Assembly (NCBI RefSeq): GCF_009727055.1 | Contig: NC_052350.1 | Location: 28,934,000 to 28,997,999 of the forward strand | DNA: 64,000 nt | Direction: 5' to 3' | DNA from: Benincasa hispida | Taxonomy: Eukaryota; Streptophyta; Magnoliopsida; Cucurbitales; Cucurbitaceae | Shown: piece after piece, positions 34,974-47,110 of the stretch | Position numbering within the stretch: position 1 is the stretch's first letter | Layout of the letters: every line of letters begins with the position of its first letter | The notes under the pieces: model-generated | The model's input: only the letters and a program-made list of their open reading frames with translations | Databases searched by the model: none | Told to the model about the DNA's origin: nothing | Position numbers and translations under genes: made by a program

Positions 34974-37727
34974 TGGCTTCCTAAAGCAAAAACACCCAAA
35001 ACCCTGCTTCTGAGGGCACTGGAAGCCTTCCTTAGCAGCCAATGGCCTCTATTCCATTGGCGTTAATAACCATGTCCATTTTAGAAGCTGCTTATCTTGC
35101 TGCCAGCCAATGAGCTCAAGCCCAACCAAAGCCAACACGTCCACCACTCTCTTGTCTCAAACCCATAATCCATAAACCCACTTCCTTTCTGACCATTTCG
35201 ACATTAGTGCTTAGCCATGAGGGACAGCACAAGGAGAATGTCTCTTCCACCAGTCCTGAACTTGTCATGGCAACACTTTTCTCTGAAAGTGAACTTAAGA
35301 GGAAAGACGATAAGGAGATGTTTGGTAGTATCTTGAGCACCATAAAAAAGGATAGTGGTTTGGTGGAAGCTGAGGTAGTCAATCAACTAGAAAGAAGAGA
35401 AGAGCACCATGATGAAGTAGCCACCGCAAGGGTTAGCCCTTACGGCTAAGTTTCCGAAAGGGAAAGTGCCACCAAGCCCTAATGATAGACCTATTAAGCC
35501 AGTAGTGGAAGAATTGACTGCAAAGAAGAAAGAGAAAGAAAAGAAGATAGAGGAAGAGGAGGAAAAGGAAGTAGAGGAAAAGGACAAAAAGAAAAAGAGA
35601 AAGGAAGAAAAGCACGCAAGGCGGAACGTCAAATTGTTGAGGACTTGTTCACCATCGAAAGGGTGGAAGAACTGTTGGCGATAAAGTTTACTGAGCCAAT
35701 GTCATAAGTTGAAGATGAGCTCCCACAAGAAAGAATGGCCGAATCTGAGGCCCAACCAAGGGACACATAAGACGAGGATAATGTGCATGTACCTCTCATC
35801 CAACGACCAGGAGGAAGAGAAGAAGAAGAAGAGGTTGTTGGCCCAAGGTAGATGGACAAGTGACCGATCCTGAGGTCACTGCAACTATGTCTTTTGTGGA
35901 CCTAGCCCATGTGCAGTTAGGAAAAATAGGAGAAAAAGAAGGTGAAGAAGAAAAAGGCAGAGATGATGGAAAGGGCCCGCCTAATTATCGCATCAGGTGG
36001 TCTGGCGAGGAAGCTGTACCATGAGGAAGTCCATCGCGACAACATGATGACAAAAGAAGAAATGCGGAGAAAGGAAGAAGAAGATAAGCACATTGAGGTA
36101 GAAACTGAAGAGTTTGTGCGAGAGATGGAAAAGGAAGAAGAAGAAGAGAGAAAAAGAAAAGAAGAAAAAGAGGCACACAGAAAGGACAAAAACATATGCC
36201 AGAGAGAGAAAAAGAGAATTGAAAGAGAGTAGTGGGAAAAAGAGAAGAAGGAAGAGGAGAAGAAGAAGAAAAAAGATGGGCGTGTAATTATTGAGCACCC
36301 AAGAGACTCAAAGGCCCATGCAAAAGGAAAGGACAAGATGGATGAGTCGTCTCCTGGAAATGAAGTAGTAAAGAAGAAGAAGAAGGAAGATAATGATATG
36401 TTATTGGAAATAGGGTTCTTCTCAGTGCCATCACCACTACCCGACTACATCACCAGTATCATCGCAGATCTGGAATGGGAGGACTTCTGCCAGACTCCCT
36501 CCATTGTTATGCCTAACGTTGTGCATGCCTTTTACCAAGGTAGCCTGCACGATGAGAACGATGTGGTGATGGTGTTTGGTCACAATGTGTCGTTCAACAT
36601 TGACGACATCGACAATCTCTTCAAGTTAAAAAGCAACCCTAATGCACCTTGTAATATGTTGATAATGGCATCGAATAGTGAGCACATGGATGATGCACTG
36701 AAGATTTTGGCCCAAACAAAATCTACATGGAAGAACTCCCCAAATGACATTCTGACTTTAGATTCTAATAGACTACTTCTAGAAGGGAGATTGTGGGTCT
36801 ATTTGGTTAAGAAAAGACTGATCCCCACAACGCATGACAAAATAGTATAAGGGATCGCCTGATGGTTGCCTACTGTATTGCGAGAGGGGTCTTCATCAAT
36901 GTTGGGCGCCTCATCGCACCGCAAATACAGAGAGTGTTTGACAAGCCCAGAGGACAACTTTTCTTTCCTTAGACAATCACAAAACTTTACTTATGTGTGG
37001 GCTTTGGTGTCCAAGAAGAGCCACTGGCAAAGGTAAACGGGGTTATCACAAACAAGATTCTGCATCGTATACTAAGGAATTCCTCTCTTTACCTCAAACC
37101 TGCCAAAGCCCTTAAGCACTCAATCCTCATTGACCTTAATGACCCTCAACCTCATCCAACCAAATGCCAAAGGTCTAAAGCCAAAGTTTGGGAAGTAGCC
37201 AGAACTAGCATTGAGCATCATAATCTTTAAGAATAGTTTCCGTACTCCTTTGTCGCTGAGGATCCTCCAACCTCAAGAACCCTTGCTACTCCTGTACTCT
37301 TTGCCCAATAATCTTAGTTTGCTCCCTTATTTCACTGATCCAGAACAACAACAGACCTCCTCTTCACCATAAAAATGTCCATTCCCCGACCATTAAGAAA
37401 GATCTCTCTCTGTCTCCTTCCGTGTCCAACTTTAATGACCCACTCGACGTGTCGTTGGTCTCTCCAACCAGTCCCAAATTGTAGCTAGTAAAAATTTGGA
37501 CATCTTGCCACACCAATCTCCTCGCCACATTCCTTCACCACCTCATCCAGCACCAACACCTGCTCTATTCCCTTTCAATCTCAATGAACTCCAGGTCTTC
37601 ATTTCCCAAGAACTTCAGACCTAGCTTGCACCCATCTACCAATCCCTCATCGAAGTGCGACAAGACGCAGACACAATTAGCCACTCCCTTGTCAATGTGC
37701 ACCCTTTCCAATTTTAGCGCATGCTGG
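34974..37727 (+). pseudogene. Accessory ORF of element 1: Glu/Lys-rich coiled coil plus plant-transposon-protein type domain (broken)
   Basis: The start ATG near 34974 is followed by a TAA at 34982. Three parts follow in broken frames. First, a Pro/Ser-rich N-terminus. Second, a very Glu/Lys-rich segment (about 35490-36330, likely coiled coil; the frame 35942-36850 carries one TAG at 36230). Third, a globular region at about 36400-36840 with LEWEDFCQTP, VVHAFYQGSL and VMVFGHNVSFNIDDIDNLF, which resembles the putative plant transposon protein domain of Gypsy accessory ORFs. From 36850 on many stops occur. The ORF is cut at 37727 by element 2 and resumes at 48781 (reading VDRAKQ). Its position after pol is where Athila elements carry an extra ORF; I see no signal peptide or fusion motif supporting an envelope role. 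Confidence 0.65.
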
Positions 37728-40700
37728 TGATGCGTTATTTTATGAGGTGAAATTATGGATGAAATGTGGTGATGGAATTGCGTTGAGCAACAAGTTTTCT
37801 TAGTAGAATCCAAGTATAAACCCCACTGAGTTTCCTGGTAAGTCCAGGGTTGAACTTAGGGACTTGAGAAAACAGTTTGCGGTGGTAATTTTCAAGAAAA
37901 CTTTACGGTAACCGGTAACTCAAATAGTTGTTTGCAGTAATGAAAATAAACAAATGCGGCGGAATTTCAAAAATAGTTGATAAAATTGGAGATGCGATGA
38001 GTATGCGATGAATGGGTTGAGAAGGGTTTGGCTAACACTTCCTAGGATGCGTTCATGTTATGCGACCATGCAACACACATATAATAGTAAACCATCTCTC
38101 GATGCGAATGCTACGACTTCTAATACTAGAACGCATGCGATATATGTGATGAGTCTATAGGACCTACATAAGCCTGTATTCTTATTTATGCGATGACAAA
38201 ATGAAACACACAAATAAGGTGACCACATAATATCATATCCTATCTCTAGGGTACATGCGATGCATGTTGACAAACAGAGCTTATCTCTAAGTCCCTATCT
38301 CTTGTTTATGCAGATCTAATCTTGCACTCTCAAGTCTAGATTCTAACCTCGCTCTCTCAAGTCTTAGGTTCTTTCTTTAGACTCTCTCTCGAGTAGTTCT
38401 AAAAGGGATGTTGGGCATAGCATAAAACAAGATAATCGCAAGCAATGAAGATCCTAGGTCATGTTAGCTTAGTTCTTCTTAACCCATTCGACAAGTTTAG
38501 CTACTCATGCGTGCTAAGAGAGTGAATAGATATAGAATAAGAACTTCCATTGTATAAATATAAAGTTGAAGTACAAAATAACAATGCAAGAAGAGAATAA
38601 AGAGCCTGGTAGCAATCTCTTGCTTCCCAGGCTTTTACACTGTCTTTTCTACTCTTGTTCAAAAGATAGTCTCGCTCTCGCGAGAGTCGGACCGCTCTCT
38701 GCTTTCCACGCCTCCGGGTTCTCTCTCTAGTTGCCCTGAGCGATCTTCCGACGTCTCTTTTCTTCTCTTCTCTTCTCTCGCTTTGCCTTCTTAAAAATAA
38801 AAGACAACTATGGACAAGGCTGAACTATGAACAAAAATTTGCTGAACTGCTGAACCTCTTTTCTAAGGGATGCCTTTGGTATTTATAGAGTTTCGGGGTG
38901 AAGGGCGACTTCTCTCTTATGATTGCACAGATGGGATGGCTTTAATTCTCTGACTGATGCTCCGAATATTTGTCATCGAAAAGCTGAGTGTACTTGTTAT
39001 CGTTAGTGGCTTGTCAACTTAATTCGGATTCGACCATCATAAGCTTTCTGTCCCATCATGATTAATTATACTTTTCACTCAGATGTGCCCACTGTAACGC
39101 TAAATTTATATCTTTAAGCATGTGGAAAATTATGAATGTGAATGAATGAACAAGTCCATGTCTCCAGCAACGGCGCCATAAACTTGACACGATGTTTTTA
39201 TATCTTTAGTCTTTATGCGATACTACTTCTAAATATGCGTTGTTAATGATATGCTTGTAGTATGTGATAAAGTAATGCGTGTCACAAGTTTCCTTGCGCT
39301 GAAACCAAGTATAATTCCAACGCAAGTTTTTCAAAATAATCCGAGGTCGAACACAAGGATTGTTTTCGTTAATGCGTTACTTTCGTGATACATGTGACCG
39401 GTTTTACAATTAATAAAGAATGGTTATTTATACAGGAATTTAAATTGCGATGGAAGAAAATTGCGTTTATAAAATAAAGTTGCGTTGATAAAATAAAATT
39501 GCGTTAAGAAGTAAAGTCCTAAACTAAAATGATACAGGATACAAGATACATGATACATGATATTGAGTTCGAGACTGACTGTGAAGTTATACAAAGGATC
39601 GTGGTATGCGATGGCAAGTCTTTATGGATGAATCAGAAAGAGAAAGAGTAAATAGTAAAAACAATGCAAGTTTGTTAATTGCGTTAAAGAAGCAACTAAG
39701 GTTCCGCTTTCCCTTGGCGGACACCTCTCGGTGATCGGCCGTGTTCCTATATCTCTATGGTGAAACAGGGATGAACGCAAGGTTGCTTCCATCTCTGGAA
39801 GTAATTCTTGCTTTAGTTAACGCATTCTTCCAGCCTTCTCTCGATAGGCGGAATAATATCTTCACTTCTTCTCTCACAGGTGAAGATGCCGTCAAGCATG
39901 CTTTAGCTAAACTTAATCATTTTCTTAACACAAATTAATTTACTTGCCTAATTCTTGCTAATTACCCAGGAAATTAGGAAAACATCATGAAGAAAGTGGA
40001 TTATGGATGAACGGAAATAGACAGAGAGATGATAATGGTAATGATCATAACATTTAATACTAAGATTAGGCGTTCGATACATGGTGTGAATGAAAGATTA
40101 AGAAGATGAATACAAGTGATGAAATAGAGATTAGAAACGAATACAAAAGGAGTGTCAATGTCTTGACATAGATCCTGAACGGAGGTTTTGCTTGCCGGCG
40201 TTTGGTAGAAATGGAGAGGAGAGCTTCTCTCTCAGGCTTGCTCTTTTGGTAGAAGTGACCTTCGTATAGAGCTTTAACGACGGGGATTGGAAGGATTCTT
40301 TGCCTGGAGACTCACCTCTCGGCCTTGGCTCTTAATTATCCTGGACTTACTCTGGAAATCGCTTCAGACCAATCTCTCTCTCAGATCAGTATATGCATAT
40401 CTCTATGTATTCAAGTATATCTTTCAGTGAATTTGCAGAAGCTATTTATAGGCGAAGCTTGGCTCTTTGACTTTGTGGTACCCACTTTATGGTTATGGTA
40501 GTTCCTGAAATGGCGGAGTGAATATTCCTTTTGTTATGCAATCAACTCGTCAGAAATGCACTACTAAAAACTGTACATTTGTCAGAATCCTCCGCAAATG
40601 CGTTGCTCTTTACATCTTCGATCGATCGCCGCATGCGGTGTTATTTTTGATTACCGCATGCGGTTGAAATTGCATTGATCGCTAAGCTCTTGATCGATTG

Positions 40701-41310
40701 TCGCATGTGTCGTCATTACGTTGATCATCTCTTCATTCCTGAATGATGGGCGCAATGTGACGTAGATACGTTGTTTATTTTATCTTTGAGCCATGAACGC
40801 ATGCGGTGACTGATTTCCTGCAAAACATAAATTGAAATACTCTATTCTACCATCGCAATAGTGTCAGTGGGTGTATTGACGACATTTTATAATTTTCGTA
40901 TTTGTTAGCCAATTTCTATACTATCGACATAACTTTTCTTTCTTTCTACCGCAACATCTAAATAAAACAGTATAAATAACTTGTATTTCTACAAGTTATC
41001 ACCCACCAAGTTGCGCCGGCTCTATGCGGCAATCCTTCTTGAGCAGATGTTTGCGAGCATAAATCACCACAAAGCCTTGCAGTAATGCTGCGCTCGACCG
41101 ATGATTTCTTGTGATCGTGCTTTGTGCCTTGTGTCAACGCATATTCGGCATAAAAATACAAAAATTGACTGTTTCTATGTGATGAACGCATACGACCACA
41201 ATGTTATAAACTTATTGTTTTTTGGACGCAATCTAACATATTTTATCAACGTAAACCTTCATTGTTTAATAACTTAGCACTGTAATAACGTGCATTTCTG
41301 CCCGTTATCA
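37728..41310 (-). repeat. 3' LTR of element 2, interrupted by a nested insertion
   Basis: The parts 37728-39092 and 41002-41310 together match the 5' LTR 47111-48780 closely, for example at GAGTTTCCTGG and at TTGCGCCGGCTCTATGCGG. The break falls in the word CAGATGTGCCCAC, where the insertion 39093-41001 duplicated CCCAC. Confidence 0.85.
39093..41001 (-). mobile_element. Nested LTR-element insertion with CCCAC duplication: one LTR, primer site and a short stub
   Basis: The target word CCCAC is present at 39088-39092 and 41002-41006, whereas the uninterrupted 5' LTR of element 2 has it once. On the - strand the insertion starts with an LTR (41001 to 39185, TGATAACTTG...CATCGTGTCA). A primer site TGGCGCCGTTGCTGGAGA (39161-39178) and about 70 bp more follow. 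No second LTR or gene is visible, so the element was cut down to a remnant that still keeps both ends of the duplication. Its LTR start is the same hairpin as in element 1. Confidence 0.75.
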
Positions 41311-42770
41311 CACCCCCAAATTTAAACAATGCTTGTTCTCAAGCATAAGCTAAAAATTTCCTTTTGAAAGTCGACCGCAAATCTATTTTCCTAGATTTTT
41401 CAAGGATACTTCATCCTATACATCAAACTTTCCTTGATTCTTATTCAAGTCTCTTCTTAAAATATTTCTAAGACCTAGGGACTACAAGCTTAACCTTCAA
41501 AAGAATTTTACTAGATTCCAGGACATCGCATGATTTATTTCAAAAAAACTTTTTCACTGGGGTGTTAAATGATTTTTACTCCTGCATATTTTTGACATTG
41601 TTATTTTTTTTCTGACCTTACGTTGATCCAAGTACCTCGCCTTCGTTTTGGCTTGCCCCCACGTGTGTTATGCAGACATCCAACTACGAGCAAGGCGCTC
41701 TTCCTCAGACTAAACTCATACCTACTTGGCAGCGAAGTTGCGGTAATTTATTTATGCGTTGATCCTGGCGACTTACTTTCATTTTGGCTTGCCCCCACAT
41801 GTGTCATGCGGACATCCAACTACGGATAATGCCTTTCATAACTTAACTCTTATCAACATGGGTTTCCCATTTGCGTTGACAGTGGAGTTGTTATACTCAA
41901 AATTTTCCTCTCTTTTATTTTTTTTCTCTTTTTTTTTCCATAGAGCTAAAAATAGCAAGAAAAAAAATACCTCACCCCCAAATTTAAAATGCGGCAATGT
42001 CCTCATTGCCAAAAGATTGAAAGAAGTCATGCGATGTTCTTAGGAAGCTTGGTAAAAGGTTAGTTTGAAGGAAAGCTAATAGACCACTAACTTCTAGAAA
42101 TATTTCATGAGGTGACTTTTCTAAGATTAAGTTGACTCTAACGTATACGAAAAAAATAAAAGCATGTATGTCATCATCGAAATCATAATTGGTAAAAAAA
42201 AGAAATCATGCAGAGACTTACTAAATTTATCAATGTTAAATGATTGCGGTAATCAAAGAGTATGCGATGATAAAACTTTCAAAGTTAAAAATGCGATGTG
42301 AAAGTGCAGAATTTGGAATAAAGTGAAGGAAAAATACAACCCCCAAATTTGCACTGTCGCCCGCATTGTTTGTTGATGCATCCTGCTTTGCGGCGATCTA
42401 TCTTCTTTAGGTTACGGTGACGGAATAAGATAAGTTGCTTCTTCGTGTAACGCCTCCGCAATCGTTCGCCTCGATCGTTGTAAGAAAAACAATGAGAGGG
42501 TCAAATAATATTAAACAAAACAAACTCTTTCACCGTAATCAGTTTTTTTTTTTTTTTTTTAGACTAAGAACTGAAAAATATAGTGAAATGAAAATTCTGA
42601 GTAGAGAAAAGTTGAAAATTTCATGATTCCAAAACTTGCGTCCCTGATTAATTTCGATCGTCTGATAATGCAGGGACCACCTACTTCTTTCTTATTAAGA
42701 GTTTCTCAATTCCACGGAGCCGACTTGGCGATGCCAACCTTCTCCGTGATACACTTTTACTCGTTGCCCA
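41311..42770 (-). other. Non-coding spacer of element 2 with polypurine-like tracts and duplicated CACGTG motif
   Basis: The spacer lies between the end of pol and the 3' LTR. Three AAATTTGGGGGT-type words (on the - strand) occur at 41311-41325, 41972-41986 and 42337-42351; the first adjoins the LTR and is the expected polypurine tract. A motif reading CACACGTGGGGGCAAGCC on the - strand occurs at 41650-41690, with a second copy at 41783-41825. No credible protein. Confidence 0.6.
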
Positions 42771-42779
42771 TTAACTTTG

Positions 42780-43940
42780 AATATGTTGGTTCAGTCATCA
42801 TTAGATAATTCGACCGCGCCATGCGGGAATACCTCTCTAATTGTGAATGGTCTGGACCAACGTGACTTTAATTTCCCAGAGAAGAGCCGTAGTCGTGAGT
42901 TAAATAGTAAGACCCTCTGCCTGACTTGGAGGTTCTTGACGCATATGTGTTTGTCAAGCCAGTGCTTTGCGCACTCCTTGTAAATCTTTGCGTTCTCATA
43001 TGCGTTAATCCTTCATTCCTCCAGTTCGACCAGTTGAAGTTTTCTCGCTTCTCCTACTTTCTTTAAGTCAAAGTTTAGCTTCTTCACCGACCACAGTGCT
43101 TTGTATTCTAGCTCTAGAGGCAAATGACACGCCTTACCAAATACCAATGCATATGGAGACATACCTATAGGTGACTTAAATACAGTCTGGTATGCCCACA
43201 ATGCATCGTCGAGCTTTATTGCCCAATCCTTTTGCAAAGGCCTTACCAGTTTCTCAAGTATCAGCTTGATCTCCAAGTTGGACAACTCGGGCTGACCATT
43301 CGTCTGCGGATGGTATGTGGTGGTTACTTTGTGGAGAATGTTATATTTGTGTAGCAATTCCTTGACAGTATGATTGATAAAGTGGGACCCTTCATCACTT
43401 ATTATGGCACGAAGAATGCCAAAACGAGTGAAAATGTTTTTTTTCAGGAATTGAGAGACTATCGCTGCATCGCTTGCGGCGCATGCCACTGCTTCTACCC
43501 ACTTGGATACGTAGTCGATGGCTAACAAAATATAATTTTTACCATTCGACGGAGGAAATGGTCCCATGAAGTCGATACCCCAGACGTCGAACAACTCAAG
43601 TTCCAAGATGGTGTTCATAGGCATCGCATGTTTCCATGAAATGTTACCTGTGCGTTGGCACCGATCACACTTCATCACGTAGTCAGCTGCATCCTTAAAC
43701 AATGTTGGCCAATAGAATCTACTATGTAATTTTTTTGCTGCGGTGCGCTGTCCTCCAAAGTGCCCACCATATGGTAAGTCATGTCATTGCGATAATATGC
43801 GTTGTTGAGCAGCATTTGGTACGCATAGTCGCAGGATCTGGTCTGCCCCCTTTTTATACAGATTTGGCTCGTCCTAAAAATATGATCTGCATTCGTACTT
43901 GAGCCTCCTCTTCTGGTGGTCAGTATAATCCTCTGGAAAT
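42780..43940 (-). pseudogene. Integrase of element 2
   Basis: On the - strand: a damaged HHCC zinc region (GGHFGG ... CDRC near 43660-43780), then the retroviral integrase core with [19 protein letters not shown] (first catalytic Asp), IISDEGSHF (second Asp) and [14 protein letters not shown] (Glu region), then [12 protein letters not shown] and a C-terminal chromodomain-free tail (KVNGQRVKVYHGE near 42740-42790). A 229-codon open stretch (43013-43702) is the longest intact piece. Stops lie on both sides. Confidence 0.9.
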
Positions 43941-43949
43941 TGCCCGCAG

Positions 43950-45470
43950 ACAACATAGTTGACTATGTCAGTATACCATGGCAGTTCTTCAATCTAAAAC
44001 AACTGCTCGTTTGGGAACACCGCACTCACTTCTGTCTAATTGTGGTCAACCTTTGGGTTTTCCAATCTGGACAAGTGATCCGCAACTTGGTTCTCCATCC
44101 CCTTGCGATCAATTATTTCTATGTCAAACTCCTGGAGGAGGAGAACCCATCTGATCAACCTCGGTTTCGCATCCTTCTTTGTCATTAAATACTTTATCGT
44201 CGAATGATCAGTGTGGATGAGTACTTTTGTTCCCAGCTAATACGCTCTAAATTTTTCCAACGCAAAAATTACCGCAAGGAGCTCTTTTTCTGTGGTGGTG
44301 TAGTTAGTCTGAGCAGGATTCAACGTTTTTCTCGCATATGCAATGGGATGTAAGATTGTTTTTCTTTTCCTGTGCCAGCGAGCTGCTCCCATCGCATACT
44401 TGCTTGCAATCGCACATTAATTGAAAGCGCAGTGTCCAATCAGGTGCGATTAAAACCGGGCTGCGATTGTCAGTGCATCCTTCAAAATCCTGAATGGTTG
44501 AGGCAATTGTCGTCAAAATCAAATTTTCTATCAGCCTCCATCTAGCGCACTCAGCGGTCCGTGCTATTTTTCGAAAAGTCCTTGACAAAACCGTCTGTAA
44601 AATTCGGCATGCCCCAAGAAAACTTCTTACAGCCTTTACACTTGTTGGAGGTGGGAGTTTATCAATTGCTTTTACTTTTTTCTCTTATCCCACCTCCAAC
44701 CCGTCCCGAGATACACTTGTGCCCCAACTCAATGCCCTCCTTCACCATAAAATGGCATTTTCAGTTAAGAACAGGATTCGTTTCCTCGCATCTTTTTTAG
44801 TATCTTCTCCAGGTTGGCAAGTATAAACTTCGTATAGTGTGCCCATGACAAGAAGTCGTCATGAATATTTCGACAGAGTCCTCAAGATATATTTTGAAAA
44901 GATGGCCATCATGCACCTTTGGAACAGTTGCTCAGCGCATTGCAAAGGCCGAACGGCATGCGGCGAAAAGAAAAAGTCCCATATGGGTAGGTGAATGTGG
45001 TCTTGTCCTGATCTTCTGGAGCAATCATAATCTTGTTATACCGAGCATACCCATCTAAGAAAGTAGTAGAATTCATTTTCGCTAGCATGATGATACTAGC
45101 ATTTGGTCAATAACGGTAGAGGGAATGATCTTTCTTCATTGCCACATTTTAGCTTGCGGTAGTCCATGCAATACGCCACCCGGTGACGGTTCTTTGTGTT
45201 TCAGCTCGTTGTTTTCGTTCGGTAGTAACTGTGTCATGCACCCTTTTTTGGCTGGCCCATGCAAGGGCTGGACCCATGTGCTTTCTACTATCGGATAAGT
45301 AATGCCCGCTTCTAACCACTTGATGATCTCCTTTTTAACGACCTTTTTCATCACAGGGTTGAGTCTGCGTTGATGTTCGATCGATGCCTTGTGGTTTTCT
45401 TCGAGACGAATTCGGTGCATACAGTATGCGGGGCTAATTCCTCGAATGTTTACGAGCGTCTAGCCAATCG
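43950..45470 (-). pseudogene. Reverse transcriptase and RNase H of element 2
   Basis: On the - strand: the RT start (MHRIRLEENHKASIEHQRRL, near 45360-45420) and KIIKWLEAGITYP-type blocks. Then heavily damaged palm sequence follows, where the FMDD active site now reads HDD near 44865. RNase H comes with [22 protein letters not shown] and [15 protein letters not shown] (44060-44310). Many frameshifts and stops. The same order and spacing are seen in the better copy at 55605-57060. Confidence 0.8.
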
Positions 45471-45659
45471 CTCACACATGTTTCCTCAAAATGCTCATCA
45501 ACACATTCTCCTGGTCTTCATTAAGTTCCGAGGAAATAATGACTGATAGCTTTTCATTCTGCCCCAAAAATGCACACTTTAGGTGATTCAGCAAGGTCTT
45601 CAATTCCATTATTGGTGGTTATACTAAGGACGGTTGCGTTGTTTTTTTTTCTTCTTTTA

Positions 45660-46560
45660 CTATTGGTCTTCTTCTTGGGTTGCGATCATCTCAACTTCCT
45701 TGTTTGTTTTTTCTATGATCGCATTACATGTCACAATGGATGCGTTTGCATCATCTTCTTCATTTTCTTCGTCAAGCTTTTCTTCTTCAGTCAAATTCTG
45801 GTCGTCGTCAGATTCATGCAGGTCTTCTTTGTCAGAAAAATTCATGGCACGGATGATGTTGAACTTGAGCTTCTGTCCATTTATGATCAAAGTGATCTCT
45901 CTTTTGTACACATCAATCTGAGCACGACCTGTTGATAAAAATGGTCGCCCCAGGATGATGGGCACATCTTTGTCGGCTTCGTAATCTAAGATGATGAAGT
46001 CGACTGGTAAGATAAATTTGTCGATGGTGACCAGGACGTCCTTCACCTTCCTCTCTAGATGCACTAGAGATCTATCTGTAAGTTGGAGAGTCACGGTCGT
46101 GGGCACAAGTTGCCCCACATTCAGCTGCTTGAAGATCGACAGAGGCATCAAGATGATGCTGGCTCCAAGGTCACACAATTCTTGCTGGATGTACAGTCCT
46201 CTAATGGAGTAAGGTATAGTAAAGCTCCCAGGATCACTCATCTTCGATGGAATTATTGATTTTGAACTCCGTGTTAAAGCCACCATGGCAAACTTACTAG
46301 TTCCTCTCTTCTTGGTTACCATATCCTTCAGAAACTTCGCGTATGCAGGCATCTCCTCAATCGCTTCACTGAATGGAATATTAATGTGCAATTGTTTTAA
46401 CATAGACATGAAGCGTTGGTATTGTACCTCGTCATTCTTCTTCTTTCTGAGTCTTTGCGGGAAAGGTGGCAACTGTACTCTCCTGGTCCCCTTTTCTGTT
46501 GGCTTTGAGGTGGACGCAACTTCTGGTTCTATCACTTCTTTTCTCCTTCTTCTTCTTGAG
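45660..46560 (-). pseudogene. Protease region of element 2
   Basis: A long open - strand stretch contains QLHINIPFSEAIEEMPAYAK, the aspartic-protease-like ELCDLGASI (catalytic D, with Leu in the usual Ser/Thr place, as is common in this lineage), then [20 protein letters not shown] and an acidic Glu/Asp tail toward RT. It is preceded by a basic RRRRR run, where a deletion has joined it out of frame to the gag start. Confidence 0.85.
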
Positions 46561-46896
46561 TCACCCCGGCTCAAGGGAATACGCCCATTTTCTTGCCCAA
46601 TCACACAGAGAAAATGGAAACAAAGTAAGTCGAAATTCTTCGGCAGAGATGTTCGGGAACACAAAATTTTTGCAAATTTCTATAAAGCTACGGAGGTGGA
46701 CGTGTGGGTCCTCGCCACGCCGTCCTCTGAATTGTCCTGGAGTCTGGATCATCTGCAGTATCATCGATTTCATTTCAAATTGGCTTCCATCAAGGGCAGG
46801 CCTCATGATTCCTGGAGAGAAATCATAGAGGTTTGGCGATGCATAGTGCCTAATGGGTCTATTACGATCGTTTGCCAATAGGATTTGATTCGCCAT
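46561..46896 (-). pseudogene. Gag N-terminal fragment of element 2
   Basis: 111 codons open from ATG at 46896: MANQILLANDRNRPIRHYA, NLYDFSPGIMRP, MIQTPGQFRGRRGEDPH, then FPFSLCDWARKWAYSLEPG and a stop. Family gags continue for about 250 more residues to a zinc knuckle. Here the sequence jumps at about 46560 to the pre-protease region, so the C-terminal gag was deleted. Confidence 0.85.
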
Positions 46897-47085
46897 GATG
46901 TTGTTCTCGTTTGGTGCTCCGTTTCCAGGCTGCTCTACAATATCTTCTTTATTTGGCTATTGTTGTTGGCAGCTGTTTCTTAGTTTCCGTCTGAACGTCC
47001 TCTCAAGCTCCGGGTCGTAATTCGCCAGAGATTGAGAGCTGCAAAGAAATCAGAAAAATTACCGTTAGCACACTGATTTGCCGAA

Positions 47086-47109
47086 GTCCCTGACAACAGT
47101 GCCAAAAAC
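47086..47109 (-). other. Primer binding site of element 2
   Basis: On the - strand the sequence right after the LTR end reads AG TTTTTGGCACTGTTGTCAGG, the Athila/Tat style primer site, comparable to the one at 27015-27036 and to TGGCGCCGTTGCTGG at 39161-39178. Confidence 0.75.
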
Positions 47110-47110
47110 T

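Noticed and set aside
35387..36336. Phe/Ser/Leu-rich - strand open frames resembling membrane proteins
   Set aside because: They are the complement of GAA/AAG-rich coding sequence for the Glu/Lys-rich ORF and hence low-complexity shadows.
34974..37727. Envelope gene of an infectious-type Athila
   Set aside because: The position fits, but no signal peptide, fusion motif or transmembrane anchor is visible; the charged coiled coil and the globular domain argue otherwise.
45570..46881. Long + strand open frames (up to 198 codons)
   Set aside because: Exact antisense of the element 2 protease and gag; the real signal is on the - strand.
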